A DNA stretch of 64,000 bases from Rutidosis leptorrhynchoides (Eukaryota > Streptophyta > Magnoliopsida > Asterales > Asteraceae). Shown in pieces: positions 12,976 to 23,779 of this stretch (position 1 is its first letter; the number at the start of each line of letters is the position of its first letter). Location: NCBI RefSeq assembly GCF_046630445.1, contig NC_092342.1, forward strand, positions 83,335,001 through 83,399,000. Reading direction: 5' to 3'. The translations under genes and the position numbers were made by a program. The notes beneath the pieces were generated by a model. It did no database searches. It was not told the DNA's origin and was given only the letters and a program-made list of their open reading frames with translations.

Positions 12976-13659
12976 CTAGTACACAAGTCGTTCGGCAAAG
13001 GCAATAAAGACACGTAATTCATACGTCCAGAAACAAGTCATGCATTCTGGTTTTACTAGGACTACTTCCCATCCTTGGTCTTGTGGAACATAACCGTTAT
13101 GGCCGTTGATAAGACAGCGTGTTGTAACGTCGTCAAAGGGACGAGGGTTACGTAATGTCCAACAGTCCCGTAACAATCTAAAAACCTCATTTCTTACCCC
13201 AATTACCGACTCCGTCACTTGTGGGAATGTTTTGTTTAATAGTTGTAGGCCGATGTTCTTGTTCTCACTTTGGTGAGAAGCGAACATTACTAATCCGTAA
13301 GCATAACATGCTCCTTTATATTGCATGTTAGCCGCTTTTTCTAAATCACGAAGTCCAATATTCGGATATATTGAGTCAAAATAATTTCTTAACCCATTGC
13401 GTAAAATAGCATTTGGGTTCCCCGCAATATATGCGTCAAAGTAAACACATCGTAACTTATGGATTTCCCAATGTGATATCCCCCATCTTTCGAACGAAAG
13501 CCTTTTATAAACCAAGGCATTCTTGGAACGTTCTTCGAATGTCTTACAAACTGATCTCGCCTTAAATAGTTGTGCCGAAGAATTCTGACCGACTCTAGAC
13601 AAGATTTCATCAATCATGTCTTCGGGTAGGTCTCTTAAAATATTGGGTTGTCTATCCAT
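12976..13659 (-). CDS. F-box protein carried by the Tekay element
   Basis: A 227-codon sense-strand frame between the 5' LTR and gag. Residues about 9-50 fit an F-box (LPEDMIDEILSRVGQ, then SVCKTFEERS). The rest (GNPNAILRNGLRNYF, GLRDLEKAANMQYKGACYAYGLVMF, IGLQLLN, CXXC-like ending) resembles the plant F-box family represented by At2g35280 and At1g67623, whose C-terminal half has SEL1-like features. Such proteins normally act as SCF ubiquitin-ligase substrate receptors. That function is family knowledge, not shown for this copy. The start MDRQPN is kept here but lost in copy 2. A captured host gene is the likely origin. The frame is open for its full length. It is followed about 340 bases downstream by gag. 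Confidence 0.75.
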   Translation of the reverse strand: MDRQPNILRDLPEDMIDEILSRVGQNSSAQLFKARSVCKTFEERSKNALVYKRLSFERWGISHWEIHKLRCVYFDAYIAGNPNAILRNGLRNYFDSIYPNIGLRDLEKAANMQYKGACYAYGLVMFASHQSENKNIGLQLLNKTFPQVTESVIGVRNEVFRLLRDCWTLRNPRPFDDVTTRCLINGHNGYVPQDQGWEVVLVKPECMTCFWTYELRVFIAFAERLVY

Positions 13660-13797
13660 TTTGTGTTTTTATACTGTAAAATAGACAAGAGTTAGCTTCA
13701 TAAAAAAAATACTTATTTAATACAAGCAATTTTTACATATATCATAAAGCATAAGCACACTATATTACATATATTACACCACACGAATACAACTATC

Positions 13798-14394
13798 TTA
13801 TTCCGACTCACTTGTTTCTTCTTCTTCGGTTTTGGTTCGTTTTGCCAAGTTTCTAGGGATATATGATGTTTCCCTAATACGAGCCGTAATTTTCCACATT
13901 GGTTTAGAAAAACCTGGTGGTTTAGAGGTTCCCGGGTCATTGTTACAACTTAAGGACTTCGGGGGTTGACGATACATATAAAGTTCATCGGGGTTGGAAT
14001 TAGATTTCTCTATTTTTATGCTCTTTCCCTTATTATTTTCTTTTGCCTTTTTAAATTCAGTTGGGGTAATTTCTATAACATCATCGGAATTCTCGTCGGA
14101 ATCCGATTCATCAGAGAATTGGTAATCCTCCCAATATTTTGCTTCCTTGGCGGAAACACCATTGACCATAATTAACCTTGGTCGGTTGGTTGAGGATTTT
14201 CTTTTACTTAACCATTTTATTATTTCCCCCGCCGGTTCTATTTCTTCATCTGGTTCCGATTCTTCTTCCGGTTCCGATTCTTCTTCCGGTTCTTCTTCGG
14301 GAACTTGTGAATCAGTCCACGAATCATTCCAATTTACATTTGACTTTTCATTATTATTAGGTGAGTCAATTGGACTTGTTCTAGAGGTAGACAT
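13798..14394 (-). CDS. Acidic protein of unknown function carried by the Tekay element
   Basis: A 198-codon frame, the first ORF after the primer-binding site. The N-terminal third holds a Glu/Ser/Pro repeat (units like EESEPE) whose number differs from copy 2. A middle part (SAKEAKYWEDYQFSDESDSD) is followed by a Lys-rich and then basic C-terminus (YIPRNLAKRTKTEEEE). No signal peptide, membrane segment or known domain is recognised. It is conserved in both Tekay copies in position and strand and lies about 140 bases upstream of the F-box ORF. The composition suggests an unstructured, possibly nuclear protein, but that is a guess. It could be a former gag-like leader ORF or a second captured host fragment. 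Confidence 0.55.
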   Translation of the reverse strand: MSTSRTSPIDSPNNNEKSNVNWNDSWTDSQVPEEEPEEESEPEEESEPDEEIEPAGEIIKWLSKRKSSTNRPRLIMVNGVSAKEAKYWEDYQFSDESDSDENSDDVIEITPTEFKKAKENNKGKSIKIEKSNSNPDELYMYRQPPKSLSCNNDPGTSKPPGFSKPMWKITARIRETSYIPRNLAKRTKTEEEETSESE

Positions 14395-14589
14395 CTATCA
14401 CATAATATCAAACGCGTTAAGAGATTAATATATCACATAATATTCACATGTTAAAAATATATAGTTTCCAACAAAATTTGTTAAGCAATCATTTTTCAAG
14501 TAAACACGGTCGAAGTCCAGACTCACTAATGCATCCTAACAAACTCGATAAGACACACTAATGCAAAATTCTGGTTCTCCAAGACCAAC

Positions 14590-14601
14590 GCTCGGATACC
14601 A
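14590..14601 (-). promoter_or_regulatory. Primer-binding site of Tekay copy 1
   Basis: Minus strand TGGTATCCGAGC, two bases after the 5' LTR, matches the initiator tRNA-Met primer site TGGTATCAGAGC at 11 of 12 positions. Confidence 0.8.
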
Positions 14602-14603
14602 AC

Positions 14604-17600
14604 TGAAATGTCCCGTTCTTATTGATTAAAAACGTTCCATATTAATTGATTTCGTTGCGAGGTTTTGACCTCTATATGAGACGTTTTTCAAAGACTGCAT
14701 TCATTTTTAAAACAAACCATAACCTTTATTTCATAAATAAAGGTTTAAAAAGCTTTACGTAGATTATCAAATAATGATAATCTAAAATATCCTGTTTACA
14801 CACGACCATTACATAATGGTTTACAATACAAATATGTTACATCGAAATCAGTTTCTTGAATGCAGTTTTTACACAATATCATACAAACATGGACTCCAAA
14901 TCTTGTCCTTATTTTAGTATGCAACAGCGGAAGCTCTTAATATTCACCTGAGAATAAACATGCTTTAAACGTCAACAAAAATGTTGGTGAGTTATAGGTT
15001 TAACCTATATATATCAAATCGTAACAATAGACCACAAGATTTCATATTTCAATACACATCCCATACATAGAGATAAAAATCATTCATATGGTGAACACCT
15101 GGTAACCGACAATAACAAGATGCATATATAAGAATATCCCCATCATTCCGGGACACCCTTCGGATATGATATAAATTTCGAAGTACTAAAGCATCCGGTA
15201 CTTTGGATGGGGTTTGTTAGGCCCAATAGATCTATCTTTAGGATTCGCGTCAATTAGGGTGTCTGTTCCCTAATTCTTAGATTACCAGACTTAATAAAAA
15301 GGGGCATATTCGATTTTGATAATTCAACCATAGAATGTAATTTCACGTACTTGTGTCTATTTTGTAAATCATTTATAAAACTTGCATGTATTCTCATCCC
15401 AAAAATATTAGATTTTAAAAGTGGGACTATAACTCACTTTCACAGATTTTTACTTCGTCGGGAAGTAAGACTTGGCCACTGTTGATTCACGAACCTATAA
15501 CAATATATACATATATATTAAAGTATGTTCAAAATATATTTACAACACTTTTAATATATTTTGATATTTTAAGTTTATTAAGTCAGCTGTCCTCGTTAGT
15601 AACCTATAACTAGTTGTCCACAGTTAGATGTACAGAAATAAATCGATAAATATTATCTTGAATCAATCCACGACCCAGTGTATACGTATCTCAGTATTGA
15701 TCACAACTCAAACTATATATATTTTGGAATCAACCTCAACCCTGTATAGCTAACTCCAACATTCACATATAGAGTGTCTATGGTTGTTCCGAAATATATA
15801 TAGATGTGTCGACATGATAGGTCGAAACATTGTATACGTGTCTATGGTATCTCAAGATTACATAATATACAATACAAGTTGATTAAGTTATGGTTGGAAT
15901 AGATTTGTTACCAATTTTCACGTAGCTAAAATGAGAAAAATTATCCAATCTTGTTTTACCCATAACTTCTTCATTTTAAATCCGTTTTGAGTGAATCAAA
16001 TTGCTATGATTTCATATTGAACTCTATTTTATGAATCTAAACAGAAAAAGTATAGGTTTATAGTCGAAAAAATAAGTTACAAGTCGTTTTTGTAAAGGTA
16101 GTCATTTCAGTCGAAAGAACGACGTCTAGATGACCATTTTAGAAAACATACTTCCACTTTGAGTTTAACCATAATTTTTGGATATAGTTTCATGTTCATA
16201 ATAAAAATCATTTTCTCAGAATAACAACTTTTAAATCAAAGTTTATCATAGTTTTTAATTAACTAACCCAAAACAGCCCGCGGTGTTACTACGACGGCGT
16301 AAATCCGGTTTTACGGTGTTTTTCGTGTTTCCAGGTTTTAAATCATTAAGTTAGCATATCATATAGATATAGAACATGTGTTTAGTTGATTTTAAAAGTC
16401 AAGTTATAAGGATTAACTTTTGTTTGCGAACAAGTTTAGAATTAACTAAACTATGTTCTAGTGATTACAAGTTTAAACCTTCGAATAAGATAGCTTTATA
16501 TGTATGAATCGAATGATGTTATGAACATCATTACTACCTTAATTTCCTTGGATAAACCTACTGGAAAAGAGAAAAATGGGTCTAGCTTCAATGGATCCTT
16601 GGATGGCTCGAAGTTCTTGAAGCAGAATCATGACACGAAAACAAGTTCAAGTAAGATCATCACTTGAAATAAGATTGTTATAGTTATAGAAATTGAACCA
16701 AAGTTTGAATATGATTATTACCTTGTATTAGAATGATAACCTACTGTAAGAAACAAAGATTTCTTGAGGTTGGATGATCACCTTACAAGATTGGAAGTGA
16801 GCTAGCAAACTTGAAAGTATTCTTGATTTTATGAAACTAGAACTTTTGGAATTTATGAAGAACACTTAGAACTTGAAGATAGAACTTGAGAGAGATCAAT
16901 TAGATGAAGAAAATTGAAGAATGAAAGTGTTTGTAGGTGTTTTTGGTCGTTGGTGTATGGATTAGATATAAAGGATATGTAATTTTGTTTTCATGTAAAT
17001 AAGTCATGAATGATTACTCATATTTTTGTAATTTTATGAGATATTTCATGCTAGTTGCCAAATGATGGTTCCCACATGTGTTAGGTGACTCACATGGGCT
17101 GATAAGAGCTGATCATTGGAGTGTATATACCAATAGTACATACATCTAAAAGCTGTGTATTGTACGAGTACGAATACGGGTGCATACGAGTAGAATTGTT
17201 GATGAAACTGAACGAGGATGTAATTGTAAGCATTTTTGTTAAGTAGAAGTATTTTGATAAGTGTATTGAAGTCTTTCAAAAGTGTATAAATACATATTAA
17301 AACACTACATGTATATACATTTTAACTGAGTCGTTAAGTCATCGTTAGTCGTTACATGTAAGTGTTGTTTTGAAACCTTTAGGTTAACGATCTTGTTAAA
17401 TGTTGTTAACCCAATGTTTATAATATCAAATGAGATTTTAAATTATTATATTATCATGATATTATCATGTATGAATATCTCTTAATATGATATATATACA
17501 TTAAATGTCTTTACAACGATAATCGTTACATATATGTCTCGTTTAAAAATCATTAAGTTAGTAGTCTTGTTTTTACATATGTAGTTCATTGTTAATATAC

Positions 17601-17857
17601 TTTATGATATGTTTTATTATCATAGTATCATGTTAACTATATATATATATATCCATATATATGTCATCATATAGTTTTTACAAGTTTTAACGTTCGTGAA
17701 TCACCGATCAACTTGGGTGGTCAATTGTCTATATGAAACATATTTCAATTAATCAAGTCTTAACAAGTTTGATTGCTTAACATGTTGGAAACATTTAATC
17801 ATGTAAATATCAATCTCAATTAATATATATAAACATGGAAAAGTTCGGGTCACTACA
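14604..17857 (-). repeat. 5' LTR of Tekay copy 1
   Basis: 3254 bp, near-identical to 4758-8009. It should contain the promoter and transcript start for the element on the minus strand; no individual box is assigned. It is followed by gctag at 17858-17862. Confidence 0.93.
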
Positions 17858-18436
17858 GCTAGGAACAATATGAACAAGGATAACTCTTAACTTTGGAGAG
17901 ATTCAACCTCCTTATTTCTCAAATCAAACTTTCTCTCACTAGAAGTCGGTTTCTCACTCTAAAAGGTTTGATAGGGTTTGTGTGTGTGGAAGATGAAATT
18001 AAAGTGGAACTAAAACTGATTCACCAGCTATATGATCGTTCATGTGTGAAAAGACCAATTTGCCCCCACTTAAAACCCTTTTGAAACCAATTTCATCATC
18101 CTGCCCCGCAGAGAGGCGCGTCGCGGCTCCCAGGCCCGCAGCGCGGCTCATAGTGTATTTCGGCACTAGTACACGCCACAATACCAATCCTTCAACTCAC
18201 GTTAAGAGGCGCGGCGCGGCCCTAAGCACAATTTGGCAACTAAACATCCGATAAAATTTTCCATCAAATCACGCGTTGGGGCGCGGTGCGGCTCCTAGGA
18301 CCGCAACGTGCCCCCTAGTGCAAACCCGTGACAGAATCTTCCAACAAAAATCACCATCAGGTCTAGTGTATACGCGCGGCGCAACTCTTCGGCTCGCGGC
18401 GTGGCTTCACAGGGTATTGAGAACCGGGGTATTACA
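17858..18436 (-). mobile_element. Solo LTR S1, right part
   Basis: Continuation of the LTR interrupted at 4757. It has higher GC content than its surroundings, with repeated GCGCGGC-type motifs, and ends GGGGTATTACA at 18436 followed by the ttccg duplication. Several short frames of 60-70 codons overlap it on both strands and have no recognisable domain. Confidence 0.85.
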
Positions 18437-19310
18437 TTCCGGCAGGAGCTTTATACCCATTTAGGTCTAGTTTCGGTACTTGGGTTGAAGATTTGATTTG
18501 TTGGACTGGTGGTTGTGGTGTTTTTATACGTTGAAACTCGTAGTTTGTTGTGGTCCGTGGCTGCCGGCGGAAACCTAGAACTTTTGGTGGCTCATGGTGG
18601 CCAAAGGAGGCTGCCAATGGTCGATGGCGGTTCGGGTTGGTGGATACCCCAAATGCCGATTGCTGTTTTGACCGTCAGAATTTGCGGGTTTGTAAATGTT
18701 CTCTGAAAATTGGCGGGGATGACTGGTTCCTTTAAGGTGCGATTGTGGGTTTTGTTCTGTTAGATGTTGCTCGTCTGGTTCGTTCACTTCATTTAATCGT
18801 CGCTGAGTCTATTCGGGTGGGCTCGGTGCAGTTGCCAGCGTTGTTGATTTGGCTGACATCAAAAAACGAAAGTTTACAGGGGTTTCTCTCGGGTCCTATT
18901 GTCTGCCCGTACGGTAATTGGTACATACTCGATGAACCTGTTTGGATTTTTTGGATACGAGAGTTTTTCTTGGTTTGCATGCCTCGGTTAGGTGTTCTCG
19001 AATTTTCCGGTGATCCTTTCGGATGTGCGGTTCTCGAGGAGTAGAAGACTTGGGATTGGATACGGGATCGAGTTTATATGTGTATTTTAGCTTTTTGTCT
19101 GGTGGTTGTTATATTTTCTTTTCACAATTTCAATTGTACTCGCTCTGCTTTCAATTTGGTCGTCTAGGTAGTATCGAACACACAAAGCGAGTGTCAATGT
19201 TGTAATCCCACTATAGATCTGCAGGATCTGCAATGTTGTGCACCGGTTCTTTGAACCTTATATATATGTGTGTATATATATATATATATACACATTAATA
19301 TTTCGCAAAA
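18437..19310 (+). mobile_element. LINE-like segment, right part with 3' tail
   Basis: G/T-rich stretches (GGTGGCTCATGGTGGCC region near 18590) and a 3' end shaped like a plant L1 tail: T-rich sequence, a TATATA run at 19258-19290, then TTAATATTTCGC and a run of nine A. No endonuclease or reverse transcriptase is encoded between the proposed ends, so this would be a non-autonomous, UTR-only copy. The short frames here (up to 99 codons at 18745-19044) show no domain. Confidence 0.4.
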
Positions 19311-20668
19311 AAAAACTGGAAAAGATGTTGTTCCTCTTTTTATTAATGAAAAGCATTGACAAAAGCAGTAACATCAGGAGAAACAACTTCAATTCTAGGC
19401 AATTGACTCAAAGAATCTATTTCTTCCCAAATTTTGAAATAGTGAGCATTCCTTGCTGCTCCATAGAATAGGTTTATCTATGAAGCTTGTATTTTGTTGA
19501 TCCTTACTAATTGCAAAACGTTTTTCAAACTGTTTTTGAATCTCAATAGAAGTGTCAACGAACATATCTGACTGAGTAATAGACTTAGAAACAGAACTCA
19601 ACAACCAAGTGATCACCAATTGTTACGGGTATCACATAGTTCAGCTTGTCTGTCATCATCCACCGATTTTGAAATTGAATTATTGATATAACATGTTTTG
19701 CGCCGGGTGGAAATAACAATCTCGACTGTACGTCTCCATGAACGATAGTTTTGTGCTCCAATATGATTTTATTGTAATGGAAAAGATCCAGGACCTTTAG
19801 ATGGATGCAGAAATAATGGACTTTGAAAATCAGCTTATTCATAGGATATCGAATTGAATTGAGAAATTGATTAACGATTAAGTTGTGGAAGCGAATAGAA
19901 AAAAAAGAACACCTTAACAATTAAATCCACAATTCACGAAGCTTATGAGCATACAGAATTGTTAACGGATTCAGAATTTCTCCATTATCGCTCTGATACC
20001 ATTCAAATTGGATGATAACAATAAAATTGAAATGAACAAACGTTTACGAATAAGCTTAATTCCATTTCACTAACTTAAATGTTAGATGAAAATTATTACA
20101 TATATACCTAAATGTGAGCGTGGACTCTAAATAACAGAAAATAATAGATACTAGGAGCGCATAACAAAATATTTAAATATATTTACAAAACAGGTCCCTC
20201 AACATCTGAATACTCTGAACCGTTCCCTGTACTTCACTTTCTAATTAGTACAAATTGTCCTTCTACTTCCAGTTGACATGGTTTGACTTCTAGAATACCA
20301 TTGTGCTTAAATGACACGTGGCTTAGACGCTAGATATATTGATTGATATACTTTTACCATGTGCTGATGTAGAGTTACATGCACATAATATGCGAATGTG
20401 TAATTATGCACATGATTAAAATGAAACACCTATATACAAATTTTTATAATTTTACTTGGATGTTATACGTTAAGTCAAGATATAGTTTATACATTTTATA
20501 ACTTAAATAACCACTTGTATATCCCCATTTCGATTTCTGGCAAGTTTATGTTTTTGCTAAGAAACTCATTATAAAATCTAAAGTCTTTGTGTATGGCGTT
20601 TAACTATAAATAAGCCCCGTAACCTCCTGTGATTGGAGATTTTATATTACCACAGTGTATCATGTGAT

Positions 20669-20670
<2 letters not shown>
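19311..20670 (-). other. Remnant region with a retroelement primer-binding site
   Basis: At 19990-20001 the minus strand reads TGGTATCAGAGC, an exact initiator tRNA-Met primer site, with LTR-like AT-rich DNA at higher coordinates. Minus-strand frames follow it (19585-19920 and 19395-19619, 111 and 74 codons) without a recognised domain. This fits a decayed minus-strand LTR retroelement. Its other end is not found. Nothing else is supported in this stretch. Confidence 0.35.

Positions 20671-20736
<66 letters not shown>
20671..20736. repeat. (TA)n microsatellite left of MITE A
   Basis: About 33 TA units. It abuts the first base of MITE A at 20737. Confidence 0.95.
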
Positions 20737-20738
<2 letters not shown>

Positions 20739-21104
20739 GCAGGATCAATGGGGAAGTAACCAATCGGGGGAAGCAAAAAAAAAAATTCATTTTTTTGGAG
20801 TTTTTTTTCAGGCATCAAGTTCACACGAAAATATGAACATTTAAAAAAGACACTTCGTGATGAATGTTATTATTTAGGCGGGAAAATGATCGACAAAAAT
20901 AACATTCAAGATAATATTGATCGTGAAAAATGTTAACGTTTTTTTTTCTTCATGTTTTGTGAAGTAAAATTTAGCCAAATTTAGAGTTTAGGGTTTAGGG
21001 TTTAGGGTTTAGGGTTTGGTGTTTTGGGTTTAGTCCCTAAACCCAAAACCCTAAACCCTAAACTCTAAACCGTTCGTGTTAAAAACTCAATCTAAATCCT
21101 AAAT
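20737..21104. mobile_element. Microsatellite-flanked MITE A, left half
   Basis: Begins GGGCAGGATCAATGGGGAAG, the terminal inverted repeat shared with copies B-D, and carries the TTTAGGG/CCCTAAA palindrome. It breaks off at taaat (21100-21104), where solo LTR S2 begins, and resumes at 45745. Joined length is about 670 bp, matching the 675-702 bp of the intact copies. Confidence 0.85.
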
Positions 21105-21500
21105 TGTAACACCCCGTTTTTTGTAGCGCAAATGTTCCGAGAGGTGTCTAAACGATGAAGTATATAATTTTATTAATAATATAATGTTTGAGGTTTCAGG
21201 TGTTGGAAACATGGAGAATGGAGCGTGTAAGGAGAGGTTGTGCGCATTTTCATCAATTTGGTCATAACTTTCTCATACGAACTCGGATTGCCCAGACGAC
21301 CGTAATTCAAGCCCGTACGTTTTTAATTTCTAGTGTTGAGCTGAAAGGCTCTAGGAGCACCGCTCTTGGTCTAAGAGCCCGCTTTTGGTCCTGATTGGGT
21401 GCTGTTGGAAATTTTAAAGAGTTAAATGAGGGGTAATTGAGTCTTTTCACTTGGCGTCGATTTTGAGCCATTAAAACTGATCCATTGATCATTCTTATCG
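21105..21500 (+). mobile_element. Solo LTR S2, left part
   Basis: Starts TGTAACACCCCGTTTT at 21105 after the duplication taaat (21100-21104). The far end, GGAGTCGTTTCA, is at 45744, followed by taaat at 45745-45749. The boundary with element X, placed near 21500, is set by where similarity to 29083 begins. Total length is about 1.5 kb, possibly shortened by deletion at that boundary. Confidence 0.8.
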
Positions 21501-21931
21501 CAAATAAACTAAAATTATAATAAGCTAAACTAAACTAATCTAATCTAATTCTAAGGTAATATAATTTAATCTAAGGTAATCTAAGTTAATCTAATCTAAG
21601 GTAGTCTAAAGTAATCTAAAGTTCTTTAACTAATTAACTAACTATCCTACGGTGGAATATGTTTTTGGTTCTGGCTACTGATTCCCTGGTATTTCGGTAA
21701 CAGAGCTCCGCACGAACTATTCAACAAACCAAGTGGCCAGGCCGACTACGGAGAGGCAGGATCCTTTTAGTCCCAATATAATTGGCGACTGTTTGGAAAA
21801 TCCAATAACCAAGTTCGTGTATAATTGTCTTTCTTAGACACCACTAAATGCTTATAAATAAGTTTGATAGAGAGCAGTATTGCCTGATACTAGTTCCCCA
21901 GCAGCGGTGCCAAAAACTATAGTCTCTCTCT
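21501..21931 (-). mobile_element. Duplicate primer-binding site and leader of element X
   Basis: Closely matches 29083-29513, the start of the X internal region, including the sequence next to the LTR (minus strand TGGCACCGCTGCTGGGG, two differences from the 29477 site). Similarity stops at about 21500. Confidence 0.8.
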
Positions 21932-23261
21932 TGATATGGCCGAAACAGACGGTTTTTATTGCGCGGTGTCGTTAGGCCGCGGCTCGCCAGGATCAGCCAC
22001 TCGTGGGAGAGGGTACTGTTTTAAATTTATATTTAGCGGGGCCTAAATCTTACTACTCCTTATAAGTAAGGGAAGTATGACCTAGAGTCGTATTTTTGAG
22101 ATATCAGTAACATCGAACCTATATTTTAGCCTAAGATAGTTAGGGAGTAGTGGATATTTATTTTTAGGATTTTCTAATTTAATAAGACAGATAAAGTAAA
22201 TGCGATAAAATTTGTAATTCAGATAAGGTTAAAGTAAGTGCAAAATGGTCTAAACTTTCTTAAGCATAATAGAATACATGGTTTACCATATCCGAGAGAC
22301 GTGATGTGCCTCAATGCTTTCATTAATGATTGGTAAAAGATAGTTAGGCCCTTAAAAAGAGTTCAACCATAAAGAACACCATGGCCAAGTCAAGTCGAAT
22401 TTCATGAACACGTTCGGTTATCCTAGCGGTCCAATCCTTTATGTGTCTAAACAAACATTTCCTTAATTAACTAAGAATCCCTCAAGTGGGGTGCAATGCT
22501 TGAGACCGCGTTATGGTGCAGTGTACTGGTCAACACTAACCGTGTTCCATGGCCTTACTTAGCAGAGGTACAGCTTACAACAACCGCTGTGCTTCAGCGT
22601 GCACGTACGAAGTTTATATGCTTGGTGACTACACTAGCATGGTCTAGGACCGACAATGTACTAAGGGTCTAGTCAGTTGTTTCACTACGAAAGAGTCCTC
22701 AGTCGGAATTCAAAGCTCGATAGACTTACTACAACCGGTGTGCCTCGGTCGATCTTACGTTGTATCCGATAGACTTCTCTTACCAAGGGGTGACATAGAT
22801 AGTGTACTCTGGATCGGGGTTCGCGACTTCCCAATAACAGAGCCTATAACTACGTTCTATTAGTTAGAAAAACGATTGAGTTTAAAGTATAATCGAAAAG
22901 TATTTCGACAGCATACACAAACCAAAATATTATTTCGGCATTATAACTGCTTACATCATAGCATACACTAAAGATAACTACTCGCTAATCATGGCAATAA
23001 TATTATAAAACATTATATAAGATAAAGGATAGAAGTACCAGTAGATTAAACGAGTTCCGAATACAAAAGTGACAACTTGAAGACTCCAGACCGCCCCTAA
23101 TACAATCTTCAGCATTCTTCTCCGGGTACTAGGTTTCCCGCACGGAGTCGAAGGCCTTGAGAGTATGACTAATATTGTACAAGAGAGAGAAAGAAGTGAA
23201 TTGAAGTGTGTGTTGGAATGAATGACAAATACCCTTTAAATAGACTTGGAAATTGCCAGCA

Positions 23262-23424
23262 TACGCCTGGCAGGCCGCATGGCAGGGCGTATGGCAGGGC
23301 GTATTTGGCAGGCCGTATGGCTGGCAGACCGCATGGTGGGCCGTTTGTTGGCACGTATCTGGCAGGCCGTTTCCATACTGGCATGCCATATGGCAGGCCG
23401 TATGGCAAGCCGTATGGTGTGCTG
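23262..23424. repeat. 12 bp minisatellite in the X LTR
   Basis: Degenerate tandem units of GGCAGGCCGTAT with small insertions. It is repeated at 44230-44400 in the other LTR with one more unit. It reads open in several frames (Trp/Gln/Ala or Gly/Arg/Pro repeats), which is a by-product of the 12 bp period. Confidence 0.85.
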
Positions 23425-23527
23425 GTCAGCCTTTATTCCCTGGATCGTAACTTGATTTTTTCTTGTCTTTCACCGTTTTTGCTCTAGTATCTTCGTTTTA
23501 GTTCCGATTCTCTTGATTCTTTTTGCA

Positions 23528-23637
<110 letters not shown>

Positions 23638-23765
23638 CGCCTTCTTAATTACTTGTTCTTCAATTCTAACCGACGAAGTAGGTATTTTTGTCGATAAAGT
23701 TCGAATCTTTCTTGTTTTTGGGCCTTAATACTGGGGTGAAAACGTGACTTTTTAGCCGATATCAA

Positions 23766-23779
23766 ATATCCCACACTTA
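23766..23779 (-). promoter_or_regulatory. Polypurine tract of element X
   Basis: Minus strand AAGTGTGGGATATT directly precedes the 3' LTR. The preceding minus-strand sequence, GAGGACAAGCAAAGTCTAAG, is the conserved lead-in seen in Athila/Tat elements. Confidence 0.75.

Larger units (their letters stand above)
4758..17857 (-). mobile_element. Tekay-type Ty3/gypsy chromovirus, copy 1 (13.1 kb)
   Basis: Complete element on the minus strand with two LTRs of about 3.25 kb (4758-8009 and 14604-17857), each with TG...CA ends. The flanks are tctag and gctag, a 5 bp target duplication with one mismatch. Minus-strand order is 5' LTR, primer-binding site, acidic ORF, F-box ORF, a second polypurine-like tract, gag, protease, reverse transcriptase, RNase H, integrase, chromodomain, polypurine tract, 3' LTR. 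By eye the two LTRs differ at only about five substitutions plus a TA-length change, so the insertion is recent. It sits inside solo LTR S1. Confidence 0.93.

Noticed and set aside
21397..21401. gggtg as a target duplication for element X (matches 44632-44636)
   Set aside because: It sits about 100 bases from where X similarity starts and is not followed by an LTR end; a 5-mer match by chance is likely.
23240..23420. CRISPR-like array of short repeats
   Set aside because: Units are contiguous without unique spacers, in a plant LTR.
23129..23487. Gly/Arg/Pro- or Trp/Gln-rich frames in five frames
   Set aside because: By-product of a 12 bp repeat, which keeps every frame open; no start context or domain.
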